NCBI GenBank assembly: GCA_026005035.1
Contig: BPKH01000002.1
Location: 62,001 to 126,000 of the forward strand
DNA from: Porticoccaceae bacterium
GTDB taxonomy: Bacteria; Pseudomonadota; Gammaproteobacteria; Pseudomonadales; Porticoccaceae
Direction of reading: 5' to 3'
DNA: 64,000 bases
Shown here: in pieces, positions 17,535 through 26,472 of the stretch
Numbering within the stretch: position 1 is the stretch's first letter
Layout: each line of letters begins with the position of its first letter
Translations under genes and position numbers: made by a program
The notes under the pieces: model-generated
What the model saw: the letters and a program-made list of their open reading frames with translations, nothing else
Databases searched by the model: none
What the model was told of the DNA's origin: nothing

Positions 17535-17975
17535 GTGAACCGCTCCTTGAGGCTTCTGGTGGCGTCGGCGATCCTCGTCGCTTTCCTCGGCGCCTCGCTG
17601 TGCCGCTCCTTGGGCCTTTGGATCCACGATCTCTACTGGCTCCAGGAAGACCTGGGGGGCGAGCAGGGTACCCACTTCGCCATGGGTCTGTCGTTCACCC
17701 TGGCCGCCTGGTTCCTCTCCGCGCCCCTTGCGCCCTGGCCGCGGCTCGTCGCGGCGCTGGTCGCCGCCGCGCTGCTCCTCGGCTTCGACGAGCTCGCCCA
17801 GGCCTGGTTTCCCACCCGCGAGTTCGCCCTCGAAGACTACCTCTGGGGGCTCTTTGGCGCGGTGGTGGCGGCGGTGGTGGGCGCTGTGGGCACGGCCGCC
17901 CGGGCGGGGGCGTCAGGTGGAGGCGGGCGCAGGGGCGCTCCGGCTGCGCCCAACCTCCGGGGAGGCCGCAAGTGA
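17535..17975 (+). CDS. VanZ-like small membrane protein
   Basis: A 146-residue protein with four predicted membrane helices (LRLLVASAILVAFLGASLCR, THFAMGLSFTLAAWFLSAPL, RLVAALVAAALLLGFDELAQ, YLWGLFGAVVAAVVGAVG). The spacing and the acidic residues in GFDELAQAWFPTREFALEDYL match the VanZ-like fold (DE-x-x-Q-x-[FW]-x-P-x-R-x-x-[SE/A]-x-x-D). The family is widespread next to polysaccharide genes; biochemical role unknown. GTG 17535 is chosen. It sits 10 bp after the EpsG gene and overlaps the next glycosyltransferase by GTGA. Confidence 0.8.
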   Translation: MNRSLRLLVASAILVAFLGASLCRSLGLWIHDLYWLQEDLGGEQGTHFAMGLSFTLAAWFLSAPLAPWPRLVAALVAAALLLGFDELAQAWFPTREFALEDYLWGLFGAVVAAVVGAVGTAARAGASGGGGRRGAPAAPNLRGGRK

Positions 17976-19099
17976 CCGCGCCCCTGGTCGCGCTTTCGGC
18001 CAATACCTCCTGGTATCTCTACAACTTTCGCGCCTCCACCATCCGCCGGCTGCGCGCCGAGGGCTACCGGGTGGCCTGCCTGTCGCCCCGCGATGACTAC
18101 AGTGCGCGCCTCGCCGCGCTGGGGGCGGCCTGGTGGGACCTGCCCATGGACAACCAGGGCCACAATCCCGTCCGGGACGCCCTGCTCTTCTGGCGCCTGT
18201 TGGGCCACTACCGGCGGTTGCGACCAGTGGCCGCGCTCCACTTCACGGTCAAGAACAACGTCTACGGCACCTGGGCGGCCCGCCTCGCCGGGGTGCCCGC
18301 CATCAACAACGTCTCGGGTCTGGGCACCGCCTTCCTGCGCGGTGGTTGGCTCACCGCAGTGGTCCGCTGGCTCTACCGGGCGAGCCAGCCGCTCGCCTGC
18401 CGCGTCTTCTGCCAAAACGAGGACGACCGCGCCCTGCTGTTGGCCGAGCGGCTGGTTCCCGCCGAGCGGTTGGTCCTGGTGCCCGGTTCGGGCGTCGACC
18501 TGGAGCGCTTTCATCCCCGGCTGCGCCGCCCCCACGGCGGCCCCTTGCGCTTCCTCTACGCCGGCAGGATGCTCGCGGACAAGGGACTTTACGAGCTGGT
18601 GGAAGCGGTTGCGGGGCTCAATGCGGAGGGGCCGGAGCTGCGCTGCGAGCTGTGGCTTGCCGGCTTCGCCGAGCCCAAGAACCGCAGCGCCGTTCCCCGC
18701 GACACCCTCGCCGCTTGGGCGACGCGGCCCGGCATCCGCTGGCTGGGGCCGGTGGATGCCGTCGAGGAGGTGCTCGCCGAAGTGGACTGCGCGGTCCTGC
18801 CCTCCTACCGGGAAGGGCTACCGCGCGCGCTCCTCGAGGCGGCGGCCATGGGCTTGCCCCTGGTGGCCACCGACGTGCCCGGCTGCCGCGCGGTGGTGGA
18901 AGACGGGGTCAACGGTTTCCTCTGCCCGGCCCGCGACGCCTCGGCCCTGCGCCGCGCCCTGGAGCGAATGTTGGCGCTGTCCGAAGAGGAGCGACGGGCC
19001 ATGGGCGCGCGGGGCCGCAAGCGGGTGGAGGCGCAGTTCGACGAACGGCTGGTGGTGGAGGCGACCCTGGAGGCGGTGGCCCGCTGCCGGCGGCGCTGA
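17972..19099 (+). CDS. Glycosyltransferase family 4 (WbpZ/CapM-like)
   Basis: A 375-residue GT-B glycosyltransferase. N-terminus: VALSANTSWYLYNFRASTIR (N-T-x-W-x-[IL]-x-[NK]-F-R, as in GT4 enzymes such as PglA and CapM), ALHFTVKNNVYGTWAARLAG, INNVSGLGTAF. The C-terminal donor domain has VLVPGSGVDLERFHP, RFLYAGRMLADKGLYELVEA, the E-x7-E motif PSYREGLPRALLEAAAMGLP and TDVPGCRAVVEDGVNGFLCP. Such enzymes add a hexose or HexNAc from a UDP-sugar to the lipid-linked oligosaccharide at the inner membrane. GTG 17972 overlaps the upstream gene's stop. It is the last gene of the plus-strand operon that starts with ugd. Confidence 0.9.
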   Translation: MTAPLVALSANTSWYLYNFRASTIRRLRAEGYRVACLSPRDDYSARLAALGAAWWDLPMDNQGHNPVRDALLFWRLLGHYRRLRPVAALHFTVKNNVYGTWAARLAGVPAINNVSGLGTAFLRGGWLTAVVRWLYRASQPLACRVFCQNEDDRALLLAERLVPAERLVLVPGSGVDLERFHPRLRRPHGGPLRFLYAGRMLADKGLYELVEAVAGLNAEGPELRCELWLAGFAEPKNRSAVPRDTLAAWATRPGIRWLGPVDAVEEVLAEVDCAVLPSYREGLPRALLEAAAMGLPLVATDVPGCRAVVEDGVNGFLCPARDASALRRALERMLALSEEERRAMGARGRKRVEAQFDERLVVEATLEAVARCRRR

Positions 19100-19115
19100 G
19101 GTTGGGCGAAAGGGG

Positions 19116-20216
19116 TTATTTGCCCAGGACGCGGCCGAGCCGGCGCAGGTAGCTCCAGGGCAAGAGCCAGCCGTGGCGGATGCCGTAGCGCGCGCGCATG
19201 TAGGCGGCGGGGGGGAAGGCCAGTTCGCGCAGGTAGGCGAGCCGCGCGGAAAGCTCGGGCAGGCTCTTGAGGTCGGCCAGGTAGTGGCCCCAGGAGCGGT
19301 CGAGACCCGGCGGGCGCCATTCGCGGCGCCCCGCCTCGGCGAGGTGCGGTAGTGCCCGCTCGGCGGCGCTGCTCGGGAAGAACTCCAGCATCCGCGCGAG
19401 AGCCTCGGCGCAAAAGCCGGCCACCCCCTTGTGGGCGGCCAGGGTGAGAAAGGTCCGCCACTCCCCCTCATCCATCGCCTCCGCCAAGCGCCACAGGTCG
19501 TACCGCCAGATCAGCCGGTCGGCGGTGCCCGCGCGCAGGTTCGCCAGGCGGTGGAGGCAGCCGTGGAGGAGCGCCAGGGGGGGTGTGGGCACCCGCACCG
19601 CCACCCCCTCGTAGGCGAGCGGCTGGCTGTGGTGGATGAGCTCGCCGAAGGGGAAGCGGCAACCGAGCCACAGGTTGTTGCACAGGCTGGCGTGGAGGTC
19701 CACCCAGTGGATCAGCCCTCCGCCCAGGTCGCGGCTGCATTCCCATTGCAGGGGTCCGAACCTCCCCTCGGGGGCCGGTGTGGCGGCATAGCCGAGGCGG
19801 AGCAGTGCGGCCACGGCCGCCTGCGCCGCCGATCGGTCGGGAAAGAGGAGGTCGGTGTCCAGGCGGGGCCGCAGGTGGGGGGCGGGATAGAGGGTGTGGG
19901 CGAGGGCTTCTCCCTTGAGGAGGAGGAAATCCAGACCGCTGCGCCGCAGCCGCGCGAACAGGCGGGCGTTTTCGCGGCGGCGGGCGAGGTCGCGGGCGGC
20001 CAGCGCGAGGGCGGCGCCCTGCAGGCCCTCCACCAGGGCGGCGGGCAAGGTTTCGAGGACACCGGCGGCGGCCAGCCGATGGCGCAGGAGTGCGCTCACC
20101 CCCTCGGCGTCGGCGGCGGCGAGAAAGGCGTCCAGGCGCTCCCCGCCGAGGGCGAAGAGCTCGCTCGGAAGCTCACCGCGCAGGATCGCGGCTTGCAGGC
20201 TCAGGGGATCCACCAC
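19116..20216 (-). CDS. Nucleotidyltransferase-fold protein (NTP_transf_5 / PF14907-like)
   Basis: A 366-residue protein with the signature of the uncharacterised nucleotidyltransferase family: helical N-terminal part, FLLLKGEALAHTLYP (L-K-G motif), then RPRLDTDLLFPDRSAAQAAV holding the D-x-D metal ligands, followed by HWVDLHASLCNN and LALLHGCLHRLANLRAGTAD and RLIWRYDLWRLAE. Members are found in exopolysaccharide loci and also beside lasso-peptide clusters such as the paeninodin type, together with HPr-kinase-like proteins. Here both contexts apply: it lies in the polysaccharide locus and 3.7 kb from the lasso exporter. Its substrate is unknown. GTG 20216 is the chosen start. It is convergent with the GT4 gene. 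Confidence 0.83.
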   Translation of the reverse strand: MVDPLSLQAAILRGELPSELFALGGERLDAFLAAADAEGVSALLRHRLAAAGVLETLPAALVEGLQGAALALAARDLARRRENARLFARLRRSGLDFLLLKGEALAHTLYPAPHLRPRLDTDLLFPDRSAAQAAVAALLRLGYAATPAPEGRFGPLQWECSRDLGGGLIHWVDLHASLCNNLWLGCRFPFGELIHHSQPLAYEGVAVRVPTPPLALLHGCLHRLANLRAGTADRLIWRYDLWRLAEAMDEGEWRTFLTLAAHKGVAGFCAEALARMLEFFPSSAAERALPHLAEAGRREWRPPGLDRSWGHYLADLKSLPELSARLAYLRELAFPPAAYMRARYGIRHGWLLPWSYLRRLGRVLGK

Positions 20217-20238
20217 CGAAGTGCCCCCGCGTTGGCGC

Positions 20239-20260
20239 CAGGGCGCAGCCTAGCGCCCTG
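20239..20260. repeat. Perfect 8-bp inverted repeat between divergent genes
   Basis: CAGGGCGC-AGCCTA-GCGCCCTG. It lies 22 bp upstream of the nucleotidyltransferase start and 100 bp upstream of the YdcF-like gene. There is no T-run, so it is not an intrinsic terminator. It could be an operator or just an mRNA hairpin. Confidence 0.5.
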
Positions 20261-20359
20261 CCCCGCCGCCTGACAACGTGGGTGCCGCTAAAGCTTCCCT
20301 TGCACGCCGCCGGCGGCAGGGGTTAGGGTGGACCGTCCCCGGCAGCGGAGGGTCGCGCG

Positions 20360-21106
20360 GTGTTGCCCCCTGTGGTGGACAAGATCCTCATCGCTTTGAC
20401 CTCCCCCCTCGGGATCGCGCTGCTTTGCGACGCCGCGGCCCTGGCCTCGCTCCTCGCCGCGCGCCGCCGCCAGGCGGCGCTTCTCCTCGCCTTGGCGACC
20501 GGTTGGCTCGCCTTTTGGTCCCTGCCGCCGGTGGGCACGGCGGCCATCGGCCGGCTGGAGGCGACTTATCCGCCGCGCGCTCCCTGGGAGCTGCCTCGCG
20601 CCCAGGCCATCGTGGTGCTGGGGGGCGGCGTGTCGGGCACCGGTCTTGCCGCCCAGCCGGTGGATCTGGGCGATGCCGCCGACCGGGTCTGGTACGCCGC
20701 GCGGCTCTACCGCGCCGGCCGGGCGCCGCTCGTGGTGTTGTCGGGGGGCGCGGCACCGGGAAGGCTGCCGGAGGCGGTGGCCATGGCCGCCTTGATCCGC
20801 GATCTGGGGGTGCCCGACCAGGCCCTCCTGCTGGAAGAGGAGAGCCGCAACACCCGCGGCAACGCCCGCAACACCGCCCGTCTCCTCGCCCCCCTGGGCA
20901 TCCGGCGGGTGCTCCTGGTCACCTCCGCCTGGCACATGGAGCGCGCCCTGGCCCATTTCCGCGCCGCCGGGCTCGATCCCATCCCGGCCCCCACCGATCA
21001 CCAGGCCGACCTGGCGCGCTTCCCCTATCCCTGGCTACCCGACGTGCGCGCCTTGGAACTGAGCTCGCGGGCGTTCAAGGAGCTCCTGGGACGCCTCGCG
21101 CCCTGA
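20360..21106 (+). CDS. YdcF/ElyC-like DUF218 membrane protein
   Basis: A 248-residue protein: two N-terminal membrane helices (LTSPLGIALLCDAAALASLL, QAALLLALATGWLAFWSLPP) and a DUF218 domain. The domain shows AIVVLGGGVSG, DRVWYAARLYRAGRAPLVVL, SGGAA, ESRNTRGNARNTARLL and RVLLVTSAWHMERALAHFRA, the standard order for the family. The E. coli relative ElyC is needed for envelope integrity and undecaprenyl-phosphate lipid use, so a role in lipid-carrier metabolism for polysaccharide is plausible but not shown. GTG 20360 is the start. It ends 11 bp from the convergent WecA-like gene, with a 6-bp hairpin (CTGAGC/GCTCAG, 21103-21121) across the two stops. Confidence 0.85.
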   Translation: MLPPVVDKILIALTSPLGIALLCDAAALASLLAARRRQAALLLALATGWLAFWSLPPVGTAAIGRLEATYPPRAPWELPRAQAIVVLGGGVSGTGLAAQPVDLGDAADRVWYAARLYRAGRAPLVVLSGGAAPGRLPEAVAMAALIRDLGVPDQALLLEEESRNTRGNARNTARLLAPLGIRRVLLVTSAWHMERALAHFRAAGLDPIPAPTDHQADLARFPYPWLPDVRALELSSRAFKELLGRLAP

Positions 21107-21117
21107 GCGGATGGGGC

Positions 21118-22158
21118 TCAGTGCCGGCGCAGGCGGAGCAGGCGGGGCACGCAGCGGCAATAGCCCGCGAACAGGCCGAGGAAGAGGGCGAACTGGACCG
21201 CCTCGGGCGCGCCCGCCGCCGCCAGGGCCACGCCCAGCGCGTTGAGTGCGGCGGAGGCCGCCACGATCGCGGCGAGCACTACCCGGGGGGCAAAGCCGGC
21301 GCGGAGCAGAACGTGGTGCAGATGGGTGCGTTCCGGCGCAAAGGGGGAGACGCCCTTGCGCAGCCGGCGCAGGGTCACCGCCACCATGTCCATGAGGGGC
21401 AGACCCACCAGGTAAAGGGTGGTGGCGGGGGCGAGGAGGGGGGTGCGGTGGGCGGGATCCTGGGTGGCGGCGATCAGCCACCAGACGAGGGCGAACCCGA
21501 GCAGCTTGCTGCCGCCGTCGCCCAGGAACACCCGGGGCAGGGCGGAGACGAGGCGCAGGTTGGCGGTCAGGAAGGCGGCAAGGGCCCCGGCCAGGGCGGG
21601 TCCCAACAGAGTCAGGGAGGGCGGATGGTCGGCGAGGGCGAGGAGCACCAGCAGGGCCGCCAAGACGACGCTCCCGGCGAGCCCGTCCAGGCCGTCGATC
21701 ATGTTGATGGCGTTGAGGATCCCGAACACCGCCACCAGGGTGAAGGGGTAGGCGAGCCAGATCGGCAGCGCGATGGGGGCAAAGCCGACGAGCGATCCGA
21801 GGTCGGAAACGTAGACACCCGCGCCAAACACCATCCAGGTGGCGGTTGCGAACTCCACCGCGGCGCGGGTCCCCACCGGCAGGTGAAAGCGGTCGTCCAG
21901 GGCGCCCACCGCCACCAGGCAGCCGCCGGTGGCCAGGAAAGCCGCCACGTCGCCCTCCCAGCCGCCCAGGGCCGCCGTGGCGACCAGTGCGAGAAAGATC
22001 GCCGGCCCGCCCACGGTGGGGACCGGTTCTTCATGCAACTTGCGGCGGCCATCGGGCCGATCGACCAGGCCGAGGCGGGGTGCCAGGCGGGCCAGGAGGA
22101 TAAGGGTCACCCCGGTGAGGAGGAAACCGGCGGCCGCGGCGGTCAATCCGTCGTTCAA
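21118..22158 (-). CDS. WecA/MraY-family polyprenyl-phosphate HexNAc-1-phosphate transferase
   Basis: A 346-residue integral membrane enzyme that transfers a sugar-1-phosphate from a UDP-HexNAc to undecaprenyl phosphate, the first step of polysaccharide subunit assembly. Family hallmarks: LGLVDRPDGRRKLHEEPVPT, VGGPAIFLAL, ALDDRFHLPVGTRAAVEF (D-D motif), GILNAINMIDGLDGLAGSVV (the N-x-x-N-x-x-D-G-x-D-G catalytic motif), RVFLGDGGSKLLGF and the cytoplasmic SPFAPERTHLHHVLLRAGF (H-x-H-H). About ten membrane helices. The start is TTG 22158, with internal starts possible. It lies alone on the minus strand in the middle of the polysaccharide locus. Confidence 0.92.
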   Translation of the reverse strand: MNDGLTAAAAGFLLTGVTLILLARLAPRLGLVDRPDGRRKLHEEPVPTVGGPAIFLALVATAALGGWEGDVAAFLATGGCLVAVGALDDRFHLPVGTRAAVEFATATWMVFGAGVYVSDLGSLVGFAPIALPIWLAYPFTLVAVFGILNAINMIDGLDGLAGSVVLAALLVLLALADHPPSLTLLGPALAGALAAFLTANLRLVSALPRVFLGDGGSKLLGFALVWWLIAATQDPAHRTPLLAPATTLYLVGLPLMDMVAVTLRRLRKGVSPFAPERTHLHHVLLRAGFAPRVVLAAIVAASAALNALGVALAAAGAPEAVQFALFLGLFAGYCRCVPRLLRLRRH

Positions 22159-22267
22159 CGTCAGCTTGCGATCACCGCCCAGAGAAGAGAGCGCCTAGGA
22201 TAGCGCTCCGCCCCTCGGATGGAGAAGGTTGTGGCCGCGCCCCGTCGACCCCGTGGCCCGCAAGCGC

Positions 22268-22378
22268 GTAGCCCGGATGGAGGGAAGCGGAATCCGGGAT
22301 TTCCCCGCGCCCGATCTCGCTCCCTGCCCGGGTTTGGGTTCCCGGATTACGGCGCTTGCGCGCCTTCATCCGGGCTAC
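22268..22378. repeat. REP-like paired palindromic element
   Basis: GTAGCCCGGATGGAGGGAAG at 22268 pairs with the inverse GCGCCTTCATCCGGGCTAC ending at 22378. It occupies the centre of the 308-bp gap between the WecA-like and rmlA genes. The rest of that gap holds the 5' region of rmlA, with an AAGGAGAA ribosome site before its ATG. Confidence 0.87.
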
Positions 22379-22466
22379 GCTCCTTCCTCTTGGAGAGGCG
22401 ACGGCAGCCCTTGTGGGGCCCGCCGCTGCTCCCGATAATCGCCCCTTAAGGCAAGGAGAAGCGCCC

Positions 22467-23351
22467 ATGGCGGAGCGCAAGGGAATCATCCTCGCGGGCG
22501 GTGCCGGCACCCGGTTGCACCCCATCACCCAGGTGGTGTCCAAACAGCTGCTGCCCGTCTACGACAAGCCGATGATCTATTACCCCCTGTCCACCCTGAT
22601 GTCGGCGGGCATTCGGGAGATCCTGGTGATCTCCACGCCCGAGGATCTGCCCCGCTTCGCCCAGCTGCTGGGCGACGGCAGCCAGTGGGGCATCCGCCTC
22701 GCCTACGAGGTGCAGCCCGCCCCCGAGGGGATCGCCCAGGCCTTTCTGATCGGCGAGCACTTTCTGGACGGCCACCCCTGCGCCCTGATCCTGGGGGACA
22801 ACCTCTTCTATGGCGACGATTTCACCGCGCGCCTCGTGCACGCCTGCCAGCGCCGGCGGGGCGCGACGGTGTTCGCCTACCCGGTGCGCGACCCGGAGCG
22901 CTACGGGGTGGTGGAGTTCGACGAGGCGGGGCGGGCGGTGAGCATCGAGGAAAAGCCGCGCGAGCCCAAGTCGCGCTACGCGGTCACCGGCCTGTACCTC
23001 TACGACGAGCGGGTGGTGGAGGTGGCGCGCAACATCCGCCCCAGCGCCCGGGGAGAACTCGAGATCACCGACGTCAATCTGGAATACCTGCGCCGCGGCG
23101 AACTCGCCGTGGAGCGGATGGGCCGGGGCACCGCCTGGCTCGACACCGGCACCCCCGATTCGCTGCTCGAGGCGGCCACCTTCATCGAGACCATCGAGCG
23201 CCGCCAGGGCCTCAAGATCTGCTGCCCGGAAGAGGTGGCCTTCCGCCAGGGGTTCATCGACGCCGAGCAGGTGCTGCGCCTGGCCGAGCCGTTGGCCAAG
23301 AACGGCTACGGGCGCTACCTGCAGGAAATCGTCCGCGAGCGGATCTTCTGA
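22467..23351 (+). CDS. rmlA: Glucose-1-phosphate thymidylyltransferase
   Basis: A 294-residue enzyme making dTDP-glucose from dTTP and glucose-1-phosphate. Highly conserved RmlA segments: [114 protein letters not shown] and [20 protein letters not shown]. Normal length. ATG 22467 follows AAGGAG. It forms an operon with rmlC. The remaining dTDP-rhamnose genes (rmlB, rmlD) are not in the window, so they must be elsewhere or another dTDP-sugar is made. Confidence 0.97.
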   Translation: MAERKGIILAGGAGTRLHPITQVVSKQLLPVYDKPMIYYPLSTLMSAGIREILVISTPEDLPRFAQLLGDGSQWGIRLAYEVQPAPEGIAQAFLIGEHFLDGHPCALILGDNLFYGDDFTARLVHACQRRRGATVFAYPVRDPERYGVVEFDEAGRAVSIEEKPREPKSRYAVTGLYLYDERVVEVARNIRPSARGELEITDVNLEYLRRGELAVERMGRGTAWLDTGTPDSLLEAATFIETIERRQGLKICCPEEVAFRQGFIDAEQVLRLAEPLAKNGYGRYLQEIVRERIF

Positions 23352-23360
23352 GGTCGTCCC

Positions 23361-23903
23361 ATGGAAGTCGTGGCCACCGCCCTCCCCGAGGTGCTCCTCC
23401 TCAAGCCGCGCGCCTTCGGCGACGAGCGGGGGTGGTTCCAGGAGACCTACCAGGCGGAGCGCTATCGGGCGCTCGGCATCGCCGCCACCTTCGTCCAGGA
23501 CAACCTGTCGTTCTCCCGCCGCGGGGTGCTGCGGGGTCTGCACCTCCAGGACCCCCATCCCCAGGGGAAACTGGTCTACGTCCTGGTGGGGGAGGTGTTC
23601 GACGTGGCGGTGGACCTGCGCCCCCACTCGCCCACCTTCGGCCGCTGGGTGGCGGAGTGCCTCTCCGCCGCCAACCGCCACCAGCTCTGGATCCCGCCCG
23701 GCTTCGCCCACGGCTTCTGCGTGCTGAGTGAAACCGCGCTGTTCGCCTACAAGTGCACCGACTACTACCACCCGGAGGCGGAGCGCTGCCTGCGCTGGGA
23801 CGATCCGGAACTAGCCATCCCCTGGCCGGTGGCCGAGCCGGTGGTGTCTGCCAAGGACCGCGCCGGCCTGCCCCTGGCCGCCTTTCGCGCCTCCCCGGGC
23901 TAG
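23361..23903 (+). CDS. rmlC: dTDP-4-dehydrorhamnose 3,5-epimerase
   Basis: A 180-residue cupin epimerase, the third step towards dTDP-L-rhamnose. Signature regions: VLLLKPRAFGDERGWFQETY, FVQDNLSFSRRGVLRGLHLQ with the catalytic His, KLVYVLVGEVFDVAVDLR, WIPPGFAHGFCVLSE (catalytic region) and YKCTDYYHPEAERCLRWDDP. Normal length. It starts 9 bp after rmlA. The gene ends 32 bp from the end of the convergent lasso ABC transporter gene, marking the left border of the lasso cluster. Confidence 0.96.
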   Translation: MEVVATALPEVLLLKPRAFGDERGWFQETYQAERYRALGIAATFVQDNLSFSRRGVLRGLHLQDPHPQGKLVYVLVGEVFDVAVDLRPHSPTFGRWVAECLSAANRHQLWIPPGFAHGFCVLSETALFAYKCTDYYHPEAERCLRWDDPELAIPWPVAEPVVSAKDRAGLPLAAFRASPG

Positions 23904-23935
23904 CTCCCGAAGGAGGGGCCCCAGGCGGGGCGGTG

Positions 23936-25657
23936 CTAACCCTCCCCGGTGCGCAGATAGCGGTCCAGGTCGGCGATGGGTTGGAGTCGCCCGCCGGCGA
24001 GGCGCAGGACCCGGTGCGCGATGGCGAGGCTCGCGGGCCGGTGGGTGACGAGCAGAACGGTGCGGGTGGCGAACAGCGCCCGGCAGTCGCGCAGGAAGGC
24101 CGCCTCTGCAGAGGGATCGAACATCGAGGTGGCCTCGTCGAGGACCAAAATCGGCGGGTCCTTGAGGAGGGCGCGCGCCAGAGCCAGGCGCTGGCGCTGG
24201 CCGCCGGAAAGTTTGAGTCCCTGGTCGCCGATCACCGTGTCGTAGCCCTGGGGCAGTTGCTCGATGAACTCGTGGGCGCGGGCCGCGCGGGCCGCCGCCT
24301 CCAGCTCGGCGCGGCTCGCCAGGGGTTTGCCCCAGGCGATGTTTTCCGCCACCGTGGCGTTGAGGAGCAGGGTGTGTTGGGCGACGAGCCCGATCTGGCC
24401 GCGCAGGCTGGCCAGACTCACCTGGGAGATGTCCTGACCGTCGATGGCGATCGTCCCCTCTTGGGGCTCGATGAGGCGCATCAAGAGGTGCACCAGGGTG
24501 CTCTTGCCGGCGCCGTTCTCGCCCACGATGGCCACCGTCTCCCGCGGCGCCACCTCGAGGTTCAGGCGCTCGAGGACCGGCTTGGCAGCGCCCGGCCAGG
24601 CGAAGGTGACGTCGGCGAAGCGGATGGCGCCGGCGCGCACCACCAGGGGGCGGTGGGGGTGGTCGTCCGGCTCGCGGGGGGCGTCCAGAAAGGCGAAGAT
24701 CCGCTCCGAGGCGCCCAGGGTGCGCTGCAGCTGGCCGTAGACGCCGGCCAGCTGGGACAGGGGTTGGTGGAGCAGGCCGGCGAAGAACAACAGGCTCACC
24801 AGCTCGGGGGTGGTCAGGACGCCCGCCTGGACGCGGTGGTAGCCCACCGCCACCAGGGCCACCAGCCCGAGCCCGGCGAGCAGGCCGGTGGCCGCCGGCA
24901 GGGCGGTGTAGAGGGCGAGCTGCCGCTTGGAGAGCAGCAAGAGCTCGCGATTGTGGTGGGCGAAGCGAGCCATCTCCTCGGCCTCGCGGGTGTAGGCCTT
25001 GATGGCCGGCAACAGCCCGAGCCCTTCTTCCGCGTGGGCCACCAGGCGGCCGTAGCCGTCCACCCAGGCCCGCGCCAGGGGCCGCAGGCGGCGGCCCAGC
25101 CAGCGCACGGCCACCAGGTAGGGGGGGAGGGTGGCGAGCACCAGGAGGGCCAGCAAGGGGTCGAGGGCCACCATCCAGCCGGCTGCCCCGGCGGTGGTGA
25201 GCAGCCCCGGCAACAGCCCCACCAGTTCCGCGGTGACGAAATGGCTCACCGCCGCGGCGTCGTTGGTGAGGATGCTGAGCACGTCACCCCGCCGGCGCTC
25301 GTCGAACCAGACCAAAGGCAGCAGCTGCAGGTGCTCGTAGAGCCGCGCCCGCAGGCGGGCCAACACCTCTTCCGCCACCGCCCCCAGGGCGTAGCCGGTG
25401 ACCGCCTGAAGCGTTGCGCGCAGGGCGATCAGTCCCACCCAGGCCGCCACGAGCAGCTGGAAGGAGGCGAATGCGCTCGTCCCGTCGGCGGTGAGAAAGG
25501 CGGTCACTTGGCCCGCAAACCAGGGGTTGAGGAGGGTCGCCGCCGAACCCGCGAGCAGCAGGACGAGCGATGCCAGAAGCCTGCCGCGGGGCGGGGCGGT
25601 GAGGGCCAGCAAGCGGACCACCGGGCGCAGGCGCTCGCGGGGTGAGGCGGCGCTCAC
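23936..25657 (-). CDS. ABC transporter, fused permease-ATPase (probable lasso-peptide exporter)
   Basis: A 573-residue type IV exporter: six-helix membrane domain (for example LLASLVLLLAGSAATLL, FQLLVAAWVGLIALRATLQA), then a nucleotide-binding domain with Walker A VAIVGENGAGKSTLVHLLMR, Q-loop VAQHTLLLNATVAENIAWG, signature LSGGQRQRLALARALLKDPP, Walker B ILVLDEATSMFD and H-loop LLVTHRPASLA. There is no N-terminal C39 peptidase domain, as is usual for lasso exporters, where the leader is removed by B2. GTG 25657 overlaps the stop of the HPr-kinase-like gene, so the two are translationally coupled. Role: export of mature lasso peptides and self-immunity (inference from context). Confidence 0.88.
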   Translation of the reverse strand: MSAASPRERLRPVVRLLALTAPPRGRLLASLVLLLAGSAATLLNPWFAGQVTAFLTADGTSAFASFQLLVAAWVGLIALRATLQAVTGYALGAVAEEVLARLRARLYEHLQLLPLVWFDERRRGDVLSILTNDAAAVSHFVTAELVGLLPGLLTTAGAAGWMVALDPLLALLVLATLPPYLVAVRWLGRRLRPLARAWVDGYGRLVAHAEEGLGLLPAIKAYTREAEEMARFAHHNRELLLLSKRQLALYTALPAATGLLAGLGLVALVAVGYHRVQAGVLTTPELVSLLFFAGLLHQPLSQLAGVYGQLQRTLGASERIFAFLDAPREPDDHPHRPLVVRAGAIRFADVTFAWPGAAKPVLERLNLEVAPRETVAIVGENGAGKSTLVHLLMRLIEPQEGTIAIDGQDISQVSLASLRGQIGLVAQHTLLLNATVAENIAWGKPLASRAELEAAARAARAHEFIEQLPQGYDTVIGDQGLKLSGGQRQRLALARALLKDPPILVLDEATSMFDPSAEAAFLRDCRALFATRTVLLVTHRPASLAIAHRVLRLAGGRLQPIADLDRYLRTGEG

Positions 25658-26472
25658 GGCTCAAGATCCGCCGCCACTTTCCGGTGGCCGAGGACCGCCG
25701 CCAACACCGCCGGCAAGGCCTCGTAGCGGCGGGGGTAAGCGAGGCGGAAGGCGGGTGTGGAGCGCACCAGCCCGCCGAGGGCGGCGAAGTGGTGGCGCAG
25801 GAGGCGCTCCTCTTCCACGTCCAGGAGGAAGCTGTGGCGCACCAGCTCGATCAGGGCGTCGCGCGGCGAGACCGGCGCGATCCCCACCGCGGCGCTTTCC
25901 TCCAGGAAATAGAGCGCTCCGATGGGCAGCGGCCGCCCGCAGTGGGGCACCTCCGGGCCCGCCAAAAGGCGGAACTTGGGGCGCCGTCCGGTGGTCTCGC
26001 AGCGGCTGCGGGCGGGCGCCAGGCGGGCCAGGGAATCGGGCCAGAGGCGGATCGCCGGATGGCTCGGCAGGGCGAGCCAGCCTTCGCGGCGGCGGTCGAG
26101 GGCCAGTCCATCGTCGGCCAAGAAGGAAAATCCCCGGGCGGCGAAGGCCGCGGCGAGGGTGGACTTGCCGCGTCCCGATGTGCCGAGGAACGCCAGGGCG
26201 ATGTCCTCTACCGCCACCGCCGCGGCGTGGAGCACCAGCTCCAGGCGGCGACTGCGGGCTAGGGGCTCGACGTTGTTGCGCAATAGGTGGGCGACTTCCG
26301 CGTCCGGCACCCCGGGCGCCGGGCGGGCGGCGATCTGCCGGCCGTCGGCGGAGATGGAAAATTGGGCCACGCCGGGGAAGTCCACCCGGTAGCCGGCGGG
26401 GCCGCGGTAAAATTCCGCCCACGGCGTGCCATCGGGCAGGGTCCAGACGTGAAAGGGTTGGCGAGAGTCCAT
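25654..26472 (-). CDS. HPr-kinase-like protein (lasso-peptide kinase type)
   Basis: A 272-residue protein with a P-loop AFLGTSGRGKSTLAAAFAAR near residue 94 preceded by LELVLHAAAVAVEDIALAFL, and FSFLADDGLALDRRREGWLA, the layout of the truncated HPr-kinase/phosphorylase homologues found in lasso clusters (HAAAV-x-G-x-G-x-[AS]-G-x-[GS]-GKST...LSDD). Characterised lasso homologues phosphorylate a C-terminal Ser of the precursor peptide. The predicted precursors here end in Pro, Gln and Thr, so the target would differ or lie elsewhere. Start: ATG 26472; a longer reading has no ribosome site and a low-complexity start. It is first in an operon with the exporter, divergent from the cyclase gene. 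Confidence 0.78.
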   Translation of the reverse strand: MDSRQPFHVWTLPDGTPWAEFYRGPAGYRVDFPGVAQFSISADGRQIAARPAPGVPDAEVAHLLRNNVEPLARSRRLELVLHAAAVAVEDIALAFLGTSGRGKSTLAAAFAARGFSFLADDGLALDRRREGWLALPSHPAIRLWPDSLARLAPARSRCETTGRRPKFRLLAGPEVPHCGRPLPIGALYFLEESAAVGIAPVSPRDALIELVRHSFLLDVEEERLLRHHFAALGGLVRSTPAFRLAYPRRYEALPAVLAAVLGHRKVAADLEP

